Assembly (NCBI RefSeq): GCF_036057275.1
Contig: NZ_CP107945.1
Coordinates: forward strand, 3,100,001-3,164,000
From: Streptomyces sp. NBC_00390
Lineage (GTDB): Bacteria > Actinomycetota > Actinomycetes > Streptomycetales > Streptomycetaceae
Length of the DNA stretch: 64,000 nt
Direction of reading: 5' to 3'
Shown here: positions 30,847 through 38,798 of the stretch, piece by piece
Numbering within the stretch: the stretch's first letter is position 1
Layout of the letters: every line of letters starts with the position of its first letter
The notes under the pieces: generated by a model
Seen by the model: only the letters and a program-made list of their open reading frames with translations
The model's database searches: none
What the model was told of the DNA's origin: nothing
Made by a program: the position numbers and the translations under genes

Positions 30847-31233
30847 GGAAGGACGTACCCCCTCGGACGAGGTCGGGGTGCGACGGCGTCATCGCGGGCC
30901 ATGTGTCGCCGCGCCGAAGCGGGCGACGGGCCGGGCTCAGGCCACGGTGCGCGGGCCGAGCGCCGGCCCTCCGCGTGGTCCGCACCAGGGGTGCAGTCCT
31001 TCGTATGCAAAGGGCCTCCCGGGTGAGCGGTATCGGCCGCTCACTGAGATACGACGTCCGTGGATCGGACGTCGACCTGCTTGGGATATTCCCTCGAACA
31101 AGTGCGGCCATGCAACGGCTGACGGCAACGCATTGATGAACGGAACGTGACTCGCGCTGCGCCGGGGGCAGGTGAAGGTCCGTGGGGCGCGGCAAAAGAG
31201 GCGAGGTGGCAGAGCCGGACCCGCCGGGCGGCG
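30847..31233. other. Gene-free interval between phoH and the cis-prenyltransferase, with two inverted repeats
   Basis: 387 bases with no supported gene. It contains TGAGCGG-TATCGG-CCGCTCA (31024-31043) and, nine bases on, CGACGTCC-(7)-GGACGTCG (31052-31074). Their spacing suggests paired operators or a structured RNA before phoH. Confidence 0.5.
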
Positions 31234-31995
31234 CTAGGAGCCGTAGCGGCGGTGGCGCGCAGCGTAGTCACGCAGCGCACGCAGGAAGTCGACCTTGCGG
31301 AAGGCGGGCCAGAAGACTTCACAGAAGTAGTACTCGGAATGGGCGCTCTGCCAGAGCATGAATCCGGACAGCCGCTGCTCGCCGCTGGTGCGGATGACGA
31401 GGTCCGGGTCGGGCTGACCGCGGGTGTAGAGGTGCTCGGAGATGTGCTCCACGTCGATGATCTCGGCGAGCTCCTCGAAGCTCGTGCCCTTCTCGGCGTG
31501 CTCGAGGAGCAGGGAACGGACGGCGTCGGCGATCTCCTGGCGCCCGCCGTAGCCCACGGCGACGTTCACGAGTATTCCGTCGACGGCGGCGGTCGCCTGC
31601 TCGGCCCCCTTCAGTACGGACTGGGTGTGGGCGGGCAGCAGGTCGAGGGTACCCACGTGGTGCACGCGCCAGCGGCCGTCGGCGGCCAGGTTGCGCACGG
31701 TGTTCTCGATGATGCCGAGGAGCGGGGTGAGCTCCTCCTCGGGGCGGTCGAGGTTGTCCGTCGACAGCAGCCAGAGCGTGACGACCTCGACGTCCGTCTC
31801 GGCACACCAGCCGAGCAGCTCGGAGATCTTGTCGGCCCCGGCCTGGTGGCCCTGGGCCGCCGTGCCGCCGGACGCCTTCGCCCAGCGACGGTTGCCGTCG
31901 AGGATGACTCCGATGTGCTTGGGCACCTGGGCATGGTCGAGGCGGCCTTCCACCCGGCGTGCGTAGAGCCCGTACACCAGGTCGCGCAGGTTCAC
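31234..31995 (-). CDS. cis-Prenyltransferase (isoprenyl diphosphate synthase, UppS family)
   Basis: Condenses IPP with an allylic diphosphate in Z configuration; family products include undecaprenyl diphosphate for wall synthesis. 253 residues. The catalytic Asp33 is in HIGVILDGNRRWAK, and WLLSTDNLDRP, VGYGGRQEIADAV, PDLVIRTSGEQRLSGFMLWQ and SEYYFCEVFWPAFRKVDF are conserved. The GTG at 31995 gives VNLRDLVYG; the frame extends upstream without a better site. The short-chain (Z,E-farnesyl) or long-chain class cannot be decided by eye. Actinomycetes usually have two such genes. Confidence 0.94.
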   Translation of the reverse strand: MNLRDLVYGLYARRVEGRLDHAQVPKHIGVILDGNRRWAKASGGTAAQGHQAGADKISELLGWCAETDVEVVTLWLLSTDNLDRPEEELTPLLGIIENTVRNLAADGRWRVHHVGTLDLLPAHTQSVLKGAEQATAAVDGILVNVAVGYGGRQEIADAVRSLLLEHAEKGTSFEELAEIIDVEHISEHLYTRGQPDPDLVIRTSGEQRLSGFMLWQSAHSEYYFCEVFWPAFRKVDFLRALRDYAARHRRYGS

Positions 31996-32103
31996 TGTTC
32001 TTGCACCCCATCCATGCGGCAGTCCCCGAGGCGGCCACAGTACTGCGCTCACGGCGCGGCGGCCCAACCCGGCCTGTCACAAGTCCGTGATAAGGAGAGA
32101 AGC

Positions 32104-33141
32104 GTGACTGAATCATCCCTCTACCGGGCAGATGCGGACCGCTACGAGTCCATGGAGTACCGCCGCAGCGGCCACTCCGGCCTCAAACTGCCCGCGATCT
32201 CGCTCGGCCTCTGGCACAACTTCGGCGACGACCGCACCCTGGAATCGCAGCGGGCGATCCTGCGCCGCGCCTTCGACATGGGTGTGACCCACTTCGACCT
32301 GGCGAACAACTACGGACCGCCGCCGGGGTCGGCCGAGCTCAATTTCGGCAAGATCTTTACACAGGACTTCACCCCGTACCGCGACGAAATCCTCATTTCG
32401 ACCAAAGCCGGCTATCTCATGCACCCCGGCCCCTACGGCGAGTGGGGTTCGCGCAAGTACCTGCTGTCGTCGCTCGACGCCTCCCTGAGCCGGATGGGCC
32501 TCGACTACGTCGACATCTTCTACTCGCACCGCTTCGACCCGGACACTCCGCTCGAGGAGACGATGGGCGCCCTGGCCTCCGCCGTGCAGCAGGGCAAGGC
32601 GCTGTACGCGGGCATCTCGTCGTACAACGCGGAACAGAGTGCCGAGGCCGCCCGGCTGCTGAAGGAGATGGGCGTCCCCGCCCTCATCAACCAGCCGTCC
32701 TACTCGATGATCAACCGCTGGATCGAGGACGACGGGCTGCTCGACACGCTGGAGAGCGCGGGCATGGGCTGCATCTCCTTCGTGCCGCTCGCCCAGGGAC
32801 TGCTCACGGGCAAGTACCTCACCGGAATCCCGGAGGGTTCGCGTGCCGCCCAGGGCAAGTCACTGGACCCGGGACTGCTGTCCGACGAGGTCCTGCGGCG
32901 GCTGAAGGGGCTGAACGACATCGCGGCCAAGCGCGGGCAGTCGCTCGCGCAGCTGGCACTCGCATGGGTGCTGCGCGATCCGCGGATGACCTCCGCGCTG
33001 ATCGGCGCCTCCAGCGTGCAGCAGTTGGAGGAGAACGTCGCGGCACTGGCCGGACCGCCGCTGAGCGATGCGGAGTTGAGGGAGATCGACACCTTCGCCG
33101 TGGACACCGCGGGCACCAACATCTGGGCCGCGCGCGGCTGA
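32104..33141 (+). CDS. Aldo/keto reductase (YghZ/glyceraldehyde-3-phosphate reductase-like)
   Basis: 345-residue NADPH-dependent oxidoreductase with a TIM barrel. Catalytic Asp and Tyr lie in FDLANNYGPPPGSAE, Lys in LISTKAGYLMHPG and His in FYSHRFDP. NADP-binding LIGASSVQQLEENVAAL is near the end. The MHPGPYGEWGSRKYLLSSLDASL segment (cited by position about 97-119) marks the YghZ/MgrA subgroup that reduces L-glyceraldehyde 3-phosphate or methylglyoxal. The GTG at 32104 has AAGGAGAG upstream. Divergent from the prenyltransferase; a hairpin follows. Confidence 0.93.
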   Translation: MTESSLYRADADRYESMEYRRSGHSGLKLPAISLGLWHNFGDDRTLESQRAILRRAFDMGVTHFDLANNYGPPPGSAELNFGKIFTQDFTPYRDEILISTKAGYLMHPGPYGEWGSRKYLLSSLDASLSRMGLDYVDIFYSHRFDPDTPLEETMGALASAVQQGKALYAGISSYNAEQSAEAARLLKEMGVPALINQPSYSMINRWIEDDGLLDTLESAGMGCISFVPLAQGLLTGKYLTGIPEGSRAAQGKSLDPGLLSDEVLRRLKGLNDIAAKRGQSLAQLALAWVLRDPRMTSALIGASSVQQLEENVAALAGPPLSDAELREIDTFAVDTAGTNIWAARG

Positions 33142-33517
33142 CCGCGAGAGCGGGAAGGGCGCAGGAACGGCGCAAGAACGGCCAGGGAACGAAAAACGGG
33201 CCGGTCCGTGGGGGGGATACGGACCGGCCCGAGGGGGGGTTTCCACCATAACCCTTCGTAAGAGGTGCCGGGTGCCGCGCCATGCCACAACTACGCTCCG
33301 AATGCGGCGTACGACGGCCCCTCCCCGGCATTCCTGCGGTGCGCGAGCACGCTCCGGGCGCATTCGTGTACCTCCCACGGGGGACCCCGGGCCGGCGGCG
33401 CCGCATTGACGCCTCATCATGAGGAGCCGTCAGATCATCGGTCCGCGTGCACGATGGTGCACGCAGATGGCCGAATGCGGCCAGATTCTGACCTGTATGG
33501 AGCCTAGAGTCGGCCCC
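33142..33517. other. Gene-free interval before the AlkZ-like remnant, with palindromes
   Basis: 376 bases. Besides the reductase terminator it carries CCTCAT-C-ATGAGG (33412-33424) and GCGTGCAC-GATG-GTGCACGC (33445-33464), both perfect inverted repeats. They may be operators of the damaged gene that starts at 33518. Confidence 0.5.
33197..33231 (+). terminator. Hairpin terminator after the aldo/keto reductase
   Basis: CGGGCCGGTCCGT and its exact complement with a 9-base G-rich loop, about 55 bases after the stop, preceded by AAAA. Confidence 0.88.
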
Positions 33518-33843
33518 ATGACGACCTCCGCTGCAACGACGCCCCATGTGACATGGAAAGAAGCCAACACGCGGCGGCTGATACGACAGGGTCTGGCCCG
33601 CCCCGCCCAGAGCTCCCCCGCCGAGATGGCCGTCGCGATGCTCGGCGCACATGCCCAGGTGCTGTCCGCGGCCGAGCTCTCCCCCTCGCCCTCCGGCTCG
33701 AGACGGTCGAGCCGATCGGCGCCGCCCTTGACTCGGCGGAGGCGCGCGGCGAGCTGGCTGCGCAGATGGAGCGCGTGGGCGAGATCCTCGAAGGAAAGGC
33801 CGAGTTGACGGTGGGCAAGGTGACGGTCGGCCCGCACGCCTGA
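33518..33843 (+). pseudogene. Winged-helix AlkZ/YcaQ-like DNA-glycosylase remnant with internal deletion
   Basis: The first frame, from the ATG at 33518, reads TWKEANTRRLIRQGLARPAQ then AVAMLGAHAQVLSAAEL, the N-terminus of the winged-helix AlkZ/YcaQ family. At about 33685-33700 the similarity jumps, in another frame, to VEPIGAALDSAEARGELAAQ, GEILEGKAELTVG and VTVGPHA, which look like the family C-terminus. Intact members have about 350-400 residues; here only about 105 remain. The middle is therefore deleted together with a frame change. Function is surely lost. Family assignment is by pattern recognition. Confidence 0.68.
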
Positions 33844-33856
33844 AGAGCCTTTGGGG

Positions 33857-34630
33857 CTACCCGGGTTTGACCGCCTCGATCAGGAACCGGGTCGTGGTGG
33901 CGACGAACACGCCTTCCTTCTCGATCCGCTCGTGCAGTGCGGACAGTCGGGGGCGGTACTGCTCGACCGTGAAGCCCGGCACCATCCAGACGACCTTGCG
34001 GAGGAAGTAGACGACGGCGCCGATGTCGTGGAACTCCGTGCGCAGCGACTCGGTCCGCAGATCCACCACCTCCAGGCCCGCGGACTGTGCGGCCGCCCTG
34101 GCCCGCTCCGGGTCGCGCCCGTCACGGACCTCGGCGGGCTGCGGCCCGAGGAAGTGCTCGACGAGCTCGAAGACGCTGGCCGGACCGACTTCCTGGGAGA
34201 AGTACGTGCCCCCGGGGCGCAGCACCCGCGCGATCTCCTCCCAGTCGGACTTCACCGGATGGCGGCTCACGACGAGGTCGAACGCCTCGCCCGCGAACGG
34301 CAGCGGCTGCCCCTCCTCGTGCGCCACGACCACGACGCCACGGGGGCGCAGCAGTGCGGTCGCCCGCGCGACGTTCGGCGGCCAGGCCTCCGTGGCCGCG
34401 GTCGGCCGGGGCAGGACCGGTACGGAGGCGAGGACTTCGCCGCCGCCCGTCTGGAGATCGAGCGCAGCCGTGGCACGGCCCATACGCTCGCCCATCGAGC
34501 GGGCGTACCCCCAGGAGGGGCGCTGCTCGGTCGCCCTCCCGTCCAGCCAGGAGAAGTCCCAGCCGTCGACGCTGACGGTGTCCGCCTCGGCGACGAGTTC
34601 GTCGAAGGTGCGTCCGTGGTCGGTGCTCAT
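33857..34630 (-). CDS. SAM-dependent methyltransferase, class I
   Basis: 257 residues. The Rossmann core shows a degenerate motif I, AALDLQTGGGEVLASV, then VVVVAHEEGQPLPF (motif II region), FDLVVSRHPVKSDWEEIARVL and LRPGGTYFSQEVG (motif post I/III). The last part has VDLRTESLRTEFHDIGAVVYFL and the terminal FLIEAVKPG. The substrate is unknown. The ATG at 34630 overlaps the stop of the upstream cupin gene (ATGA), so the pair is coupled. Both end just before the AlkZ-like remnant. Confidence 0.88.
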   Translation of the reverse strand: MSTDHGRTFDELVAEADTVSVDGWDFSWLDGRATEQRPSWGYARSMGERMGRATAALDLQTGGGEVLASVPVLPRPTAATEAWPPNVARATALLRPRGVVVVAHEEGQPLPFAGEAFDLVVSRHPVKSDWEEIARVLRPGGTYFSQEVGPASVFELVEHFLGPQPAEVRDGRDPERARAAAQSAGLEVVDLRTESLRTEFHDIGAVVYFLRKVVWMVPGFTVEQYRPRLSALHERIEKEGVFVATTTRFLIEAVKPG

Positions 34631-35034
34631 GACAGGAGGTGCCCCGTCGTGCTGTCGACGTGCTCGGGGATCTCGCCGTCGTGCCGGTCGCCGGTCGACT
34701 TGGTGCCGGACGGCTCGAACATAAGGATCGATCCGCCGGGCGAGGACGGCTTGTGCTCGACGCCCTTCGGGATGACGAAGGTGTCGCCCTTGTGGAGCTC
34801 GACCGTGGACTCGGTGCCGTCGGCGGCCCGGATCGCGATGTCGAAGCGGCCGTCGAGGACGAGGAAGAACTCGTCGGTGTTCTCGTGCACGTGCCAGACA
34901 TGCTCGCCTGCGGTGTGGGCGATCCGTACGTCGTAATCGTTCATCCGGGCCACGATGCGAGGGCTGTAGACCTCGTCGAAGGAAGCGAGGGCTTCGGTGA
35001 GGTTGACCGGCTTCTTCGTCTCGATGGGATCCAT
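34627..35034 (-). CDS. Cupin domain protein
   Basis: 135 residues forming one cupin barrel. Motif 1 is HVWHVHENTDEFFLVLDGRF, with the metal ligands His, His and Glu, and motif 2 is GDTFVIPKGVEHKPSSPGG. The function is not predictable; small cupins of this type are isomerases, dioxygenases or ligand sensors. The ATG at 35034 gives MDPIETKKP. It overlaps the downstream methyltransferase, suggesting a two-gene operon with related substrates. Confidence 0.9.
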   Translation of the reverse strand: MDPIETKKPVNLTEALASFDEVYSPRIVARMNDYDVRIAHTAGEHVWHVHENTDEFFLVLDGRFDIAIRAADGTESTVELHKGDTFVIPKGVEHKPSSPGGSILMFEPSGTKSTGDRHDGEIPEHVDSTTGHLLS

Positions 35035-35113
35035 AGTTCGATTCTGAGGGGCGTGATGGGCGATGTCTCGCTCTTTTCGTTCGTGCCCGGGTCGGTCCGA
35101 TGCGCCCCAGTGT

Positions 35114-36415
35114 TCAGAAGTGTGGGTGTACTCCGCGCCGGGGCGGGACGGGGAGTCCGGGTGCAGATGCGGCGTTGCGGCGGCGGCTGTGGACCGTCGG
35201 GACGGCGACGGCTGCGCCGAGCCCGACAGCGGCGCCGGTGCCCCCGGCGATCCACCGTCCGGTCGCGCTGCCGTCGTCACGCGATGCGGTGGGCGCGGTC
35301 GTCGCCCGGTCGCCTGCGGTCTTCTGCTGGGAGGGCTCAGGGGAACGGGACCTGGCGTCGTTGTAGCTGAAGCCGGGGATCGGGTACGTGCCGGCGGGGC
35401 CGGGATCGCCCGGGTTCGTCAGGGCGATGCGCGGACGGACGACGCCGTAACCGACGACGTCGTCGCGGCTGAGCCCCGTGTCATTGCCGCCGGCGGTCCG
35501 CATCAGGACGCGGAGGACCTGGTTGTTGGTCCAGTCGGGGTGCCGGGACCAGATGAGGGCGGCGGAGGCGGAGGCGAGGGCGGATGCGCCGCTGGTGCCG
35601 CTGCCTCCGCAGAGCTGCGTCCCTCCGGTACAGGCCCTGATCAAGTCCTTGCCCGGTGCGGCAAGATCGACCTGAGGGCCCCGCTGGGAATCCTCGAGGG
35701 GCTTGGCCTCGTCGTCCACTGCCGCCACACCCACGACGCCCGGAGTCGCGGCCGGATACTCGGCTGCGTTGGTGATGTCGCCGTCGTTCCCCGCCGCGGC
35801 AAAGATCAGCTTGCCCTTCCCGAGGGCGTACTTCACGGCAGCATCCAACTCCGGCGTGCCGACATTCCTCATTCCGGAGGTGTTCGGGCTGCCCATGGAA
35901 ACGTTGATCACCCTGGCGTTGGAGTCGGCCGCAAACCGGATGGCCTTCACCATGGCAGCCGAGTAACTCGCTCGCGAGCTCTTCGTCCGAAAGCCATCGG
36001 TGGCGTCCGGCATCTTGACGGGCAGAACCTTTACCCCAGGAGCCAGGCCGTACGATCCGCTGACCCTTCCACGGGCTCCGGTTGCCGCGATCAACGCAGC
36101 CATACCGGTGCCGTGACCCGCCTGGTCCGTACTCTCGTCCCCGCCCTGACCTGAGTAGTCCATGCCGTCCAGGACCTGGCCACGCAGGTCCGCCACCCTC
36201 TTGTCGACACCGGAGTCGATGACGGCGACCGTGATGCCACGCCCGGTAGTGGTCTCCCACATCTCCTCGGCGCGCATCTCGTCGAGATGCCACTGCCGCT
36301 CACGGACGGTCACGGCATGAGCCGGTGCCGCAGCGACGCAGACCACCATCAGGCCACCCACGGCCGCCGAGAGGGCGTGGCGAAGCCTGGCCACTCGCCT
36401 GCTGCTGGTCTGCAT
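35114..36415 (-). CDS. Mycosin-like subtilisin (S8) protease with C-terminal membrane anchor
   Basis: 433 residues. A signal peptide (1-34, ending APAHA) is followed by the subtilase domain with Asp67 (AVIDSGVD), His101 (AGHGTGMA), oxyanion Asn210 (AAAGNDGD) and Ser275 (GSGTSGASALAS). A Pro/Ser linker and one C-terminal helix (about 390-412, GGTGAAVGLGAAVAV) precede a basic tail. This is the mycosin layout of type VII secretion proteases, but no ESX genes are here; it adjoins the Tad locus instead. The usual Pro after GTSxA is absent (SALAS). The ATG at 36415 has GAGAGG upstream; MGER at 36433 is in frame. It may process pilus or secreted substrates, an inference from position. Confidence 0.9.
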   Translation of the reverse strand: MQTSSRRVARLRHALSAAVGGLMVVCVAAAPAHAVTVRERQWHLDEMRAEEMWETTTGRGITVAVIDSGVDKRVADLRGQVLDGMDYSGQGGDESTDQAGHGTGMAALIAATGARGRVSGSYGLAPGVKVLPVKMPDATDGFRTKSSRASYSAAMVKAIRFAADSNARVINVSMGSPNTSGMRNVGTPELDAAVKYALGKGKLIFAAAGNDGDITNAAEYPAATPGVVGVAAVDDEAKPLEDSQRGPQVDLAAPGKDLIRACTGGTQLCGGSGTSGASALASASAALIWSRHPDWTNNQVLRVLMRTAGGNDTGLSRDDVVGYGVVRPRIALTNPGDPGPAGTYPIPGFSYNDARSRSPEPSQQKTAGDRATTAPTASRDDGSATGRWIAGGTGAAVGLGAAVAVPTVHSRRRNAASAPGLPVPPRRGVHPHF

Positions 36416-36654
36416 CTCGTACCTCTCACCCATGGTGGCATGGTCAGCCGACGACCGCGGGGCACAGCACGGCACCCGCTCCGCCTCCATGTCTCCTCGC
36501 CCTCGGCAAGGCGGTCGGGGCCGAGTACCACTTCGCTGATCGCGGAGGCGCGACGCGCGCTTGCGACCTTGCGGTGGAACTCGGCATCCGCGGCGATCCA
36601 GAAGGCGGTCGTGCCGCTGCCGTCATCGGACAGTGCGGCTGTCGTCGTCGCCCC

Positions 36655-37431
36655 TTACGACGCTCCGAGCAGGAGGCCCGCCAGCGTTCCCGCGATCATG
36701 AACGGCCCGAAAGGAATGGCGGTCTTGCGGCCGGCGAGGCGCAGGGCGATGAGGCCGAGTCCGTAGAGCGAGCCCAGCAGGAAACCGGCGAAGGCGCCGG
36801 CGAGCAGCACAGGCCAGCCGTACCAGCCGAGCGCGGTGCCGAGAGAGAGTGCGAGCTTGACGTCACCGAAGCCCATGCCGGCGGGATGGATCAGAAACAG
36901 CGTCAAGTAGCCGGAGCCGAGGACAAGTCCGCCGAGCAGGGCGGTGGTCCAGGAGCCGCCGGCGCCGGGCAGCAGCCCGGCGAGCCCGAGCAGGACGGCG
37001 GCCGCGGCGGCGAGCGGGAGGGTCAGCTGATCCGGCAGGCGGTGAACCCTTCGGTCGACGAGGGTGAGCAGTACGGCGACGGGCGCGAGCAGCACCCACA
37101 CGACGAGCTCGGGCCGTGCCCCGGTGGCCGCAGCCAGGGCGGCACAGGCGACGGCTGTGACGAGGGGAACGGCGACGGACGGACGGTACCGAACACTCGT
37201 CGTGGCAACGCCAGGAGTTGCCGCGGGCGTCACGGCGACTGCGCAGCTCGCACACCGGGCGGACCCGAACCAGCCGCCGGCCACTCCGGAGATCGGGTGC
37301 CCCGAGGGACACGCGTCGCGCCACGGCTCGTCCGGCTCGACGGACAACCGGTAGGCGGCACGCGGCAGAAGCATCCCGGTGAGAGCGCCCCAAGTGGCGG
37401 CTACGGCGATGAGAGTGGCGTCCACAGTCAC
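36655..37431 (-). CDS. Prepilin peptidase (A24 family, TadV/CpaA-like)
   Basis: 258-residue polytopic membrane protease that cleaves type IV-like prepilins. The catalytic aspartates are in LTLVDRRVHRLPDQLT and in GMGFGDVKLALSL (GxGD). Seven or so hydrophobic helices are present. The N-terminal region keeps CPSGHP and a CASC pair, a degenerate form of the zinc-binding cysteine loop of PilD enzymes, and lacks the full methylase domain. The start is a GTG at 37431. It should process the Flp-like pilin at 40035-40307 and the TadE/G proteins. It is divergent from the DUF192 gene by 38 bases. Confidence 0.93.
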   Translation of the reverse strand: MTVDATLIAVAATWGALTGMLLPRAAYRLSVEPDEPWRDACPSGHPISGVAGGWFGSARCASCAVAVTPAATPGVATTSVRYRPSVAVPLVTAVACAALAAATGARPELVVWVLLAPVAVLLTLVDRRVHRLPDQLTLPLAAAAAVLLGLAGLLPGAGGSWTTALLGGLVLGSGYLTLFLIHPAGMGFGDVKLALSLGTALGWYGWPVLLAGAFAGFLLGSLYGLGLIALRLAGRKTAIPFGPFMIAGTLAGLLLGAS

Positions 37432-37469
37432 GCCTCGACCCTAGACGCCCGTTCGCTACGGTCTGGCCC

Positions 37470-37826
37470 ATGGGCAAATGGCGTGACGGCCGTGCGGTAT
37501 TGAAGATCCCCGGGCGCAACGCCCCGGTCGATCTGCTGATCGCCGCGTCCTACCGGGCGCGGACACGTGGACTGCTGGGCCGCGACGGTATCGAAGGCGC
37601 GATCCTGCTGACCCCGTGCAGCGGGGTGCACACCTTCCGGATGCGGTTCGCGATCGATGTGGCCTATCTGGACGGACAGTTGCGCGTCCTGACGGTCCGC
37701 ACCATGAGGCCCGGCCGCCTGAGCCTGATCCGCTTCCGCGCTCGCCATGTCCTGGAGTCCGAGGCGGGCGCGATGGCGCGATGGGGACTGCGACCGGGGG
37801 TGCGGGTCGCGATCGACGAGTGCTGA
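37470..37826 (+). CDS. DUF192 protein
   Basis: 118 residues of the DUF192 (YciN-like beta barrel) family. Conserved elements are YRARTRGLLGRDGIEGAILL, TFRMRFAIDVAYLDGQLRVL and VLESEAGAMARWGLRPG. No signal peptide. It is the only plus-strand gene in the 35-50 kb Tad region. DUF192 genes are found near Tad genes in other actinobacteria and bacteria, so a role in the system is suspected but unknown. ATG at 37470. Confidence 0.85.
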   Translation: MGKWRDGRAVLKIPGRNAPVDLLIAASYRARTRGLLGRDGIEGAILLTPCSGVHTFRMRFAIDVAYLDGQLRVLTVRTMRPGRLSLIRFRARHVLESEAGAMARWGLRPGVRVAIDEC

Positions 37827-38180
37827 TGTCGTGGGCGAGGCCGGCCGGTTCGGGGCTCGGGTGCGAGGCCGGCCGGGCCGGGTTGTCCGGCGCAGTGGGT
37901 GCCCAACGCTGTTTGCGGGCTCGGTCGCGCTGATGGGGTCGAGCTCTTCCATGACGGCGTCGATGGTGCCGAAAAAGGCAACGAACTCGCGGGCCCGGTC
38001 CGGATCGTGCGCAGGAAGAGACGCGGAGTTTCCGGGATGGGGTCGTGGACGACGGTGAGGCGGAACCCGCCGTGCCTGACTGGCGCTTGATCCTGATCGG
38101 CACTCCAGAAGCTGTCGTCGACCATGACGGTCACCTACGGCGGGCTCGAGATGTCGATCACGGTCGTTCAAACGTCCAGG
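37827..38180. other. Interval between DUF192 and the OmpA-domain gene
   Basis: 354 bases. The only coding-like signal is the frameshifted minus-strand ORF at 37900-38134. Terminators and promoters were not recognised. Confidence 0.4.
37900..38134 (-). pseudogene. Unknown small ORF with an apparent frameshift
   Basis: From an ATG at 38134 the frame reads MTVMVDDSFWSADQDQAPVR and GGFRLTVVHDPIPETPRLFL, which looks like normal protein. At about 38000-38020 the natural-looking sequence continues in another frame as HDPDRAREFVAFFGTIDAV and MEELDPISATEPANSVG. Joined, these give a plausible acidic cytosolic protein of about 80-100 residues. No family was recognised, and the 3' end is unclear. It may be a decayed gene, a sequencing error or a programmed frameshift. 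Confidence 0.35.
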
Positions 38181-38798
38181 TCACTCCCTCGGGAAGGAGA
38201 CCTCCACGCGACGGTTCTTCCGGCGGCCCTCCTCGGTCGTGTTGCCGGCGATCGGGTAGTCCTCGCCGTACCCGCGGATCTCGTACGAGATCCCGTCGGC
38301 GCTGAGTTGCTGCGAGAGCAGGCTGTGCACCGCGTCCGCACGCTTCTTGGACAGTACCTCGCCGTGCTCCTCGGAGCCGAGGTCGTCGGTGAAGCCGAAG
38401 ACACGCACCTTCTTGGCGTCCTGGGCCTTGATCTCGGCGGCGATCGCGGAGATGCGGGACTGGGCGGCGCCGGAGAGCTTCGCACTGTCCCTGCCGAACA
38501 GCACCTCGGCCTGGAGCGCGAACTTGATGTCGGAGTTGGTCTCCTCGCGTCGCTCCTCACCGGAGATGTCCTCGACGACCGACTTGATGTCGATGACCTT
38601 GGGGTCGGCGAGCGTCGCGCCCTCGGGGAGTTTGAGGTCGGAGTCGGTGGCGTCGATCTTCATGGGGGCGGCGGCGACGGGCACGGGGTAGGGCCCGTCG
38701 TCACCAAGGGCGTCAGCGGCACCGATCAGGGTGAAGGAGAGGGCCCCGGCGGCGACGGTCGCTGCGGCGCGGAGACTGGGAGTGGTCGCGGCGCTCAT
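38181..38798 (-). CDS. Secreted OmpA-domain peptidoglycan-binding protein
   Basis: 205 residues. A signal peptide (about 1-31) is followed by a linker domain and a C-terminal OmpA/MotB-type domain (about 90-205). The latter has ALQAEVLFGRDSAKLSG, VRVFGFTDDLGSEEHGEVLS, RADAVHSLLSQQLSADGI and RGYGEDYPIAGN, ending RRKNRRVEVSFP. The Asp and Arg of the peptidoglycan-binding signature are present (TDDLGS; NRRVEV). OmpA domains bind diaminopimelate-containing wall, so this is likely a wall anchor. It overlaps the upstream lipoprotein stop (TGATG), and both belong to the Tad operon. Confidence 0.9.
   Translation of the reverse strand: MSAATTPSLRAAATVAAGALSFTLIGAADALGDDGPYPVPVAAAPMKIDATDSDLKLPEGATLADPKVIDIKSVVEDISGEERREETNSDIKFALQAEVLFGRDSAKLSGAAQSRISAIAAEIKAQDAKKVRVFGFTDDLGSEEHGEVLSKKRADAVHSLLSQQLSADGISYEIRGYGEDYPIAGNTTEEGRRKNRRVEVSFPRE

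Noticed and set aside
35114..36415. Type VII (ESX) secretion locus
   Set aside because: Only a mycosin-like protease is present; no EccB, EccC, EccD, EccE or WXG100 genes are seen.
36434..36654. Small gene between the protease and prepilin peptidase
   Set aside because: The open frames have unnatural composition and no ribosome site; treated as promoter sequence.
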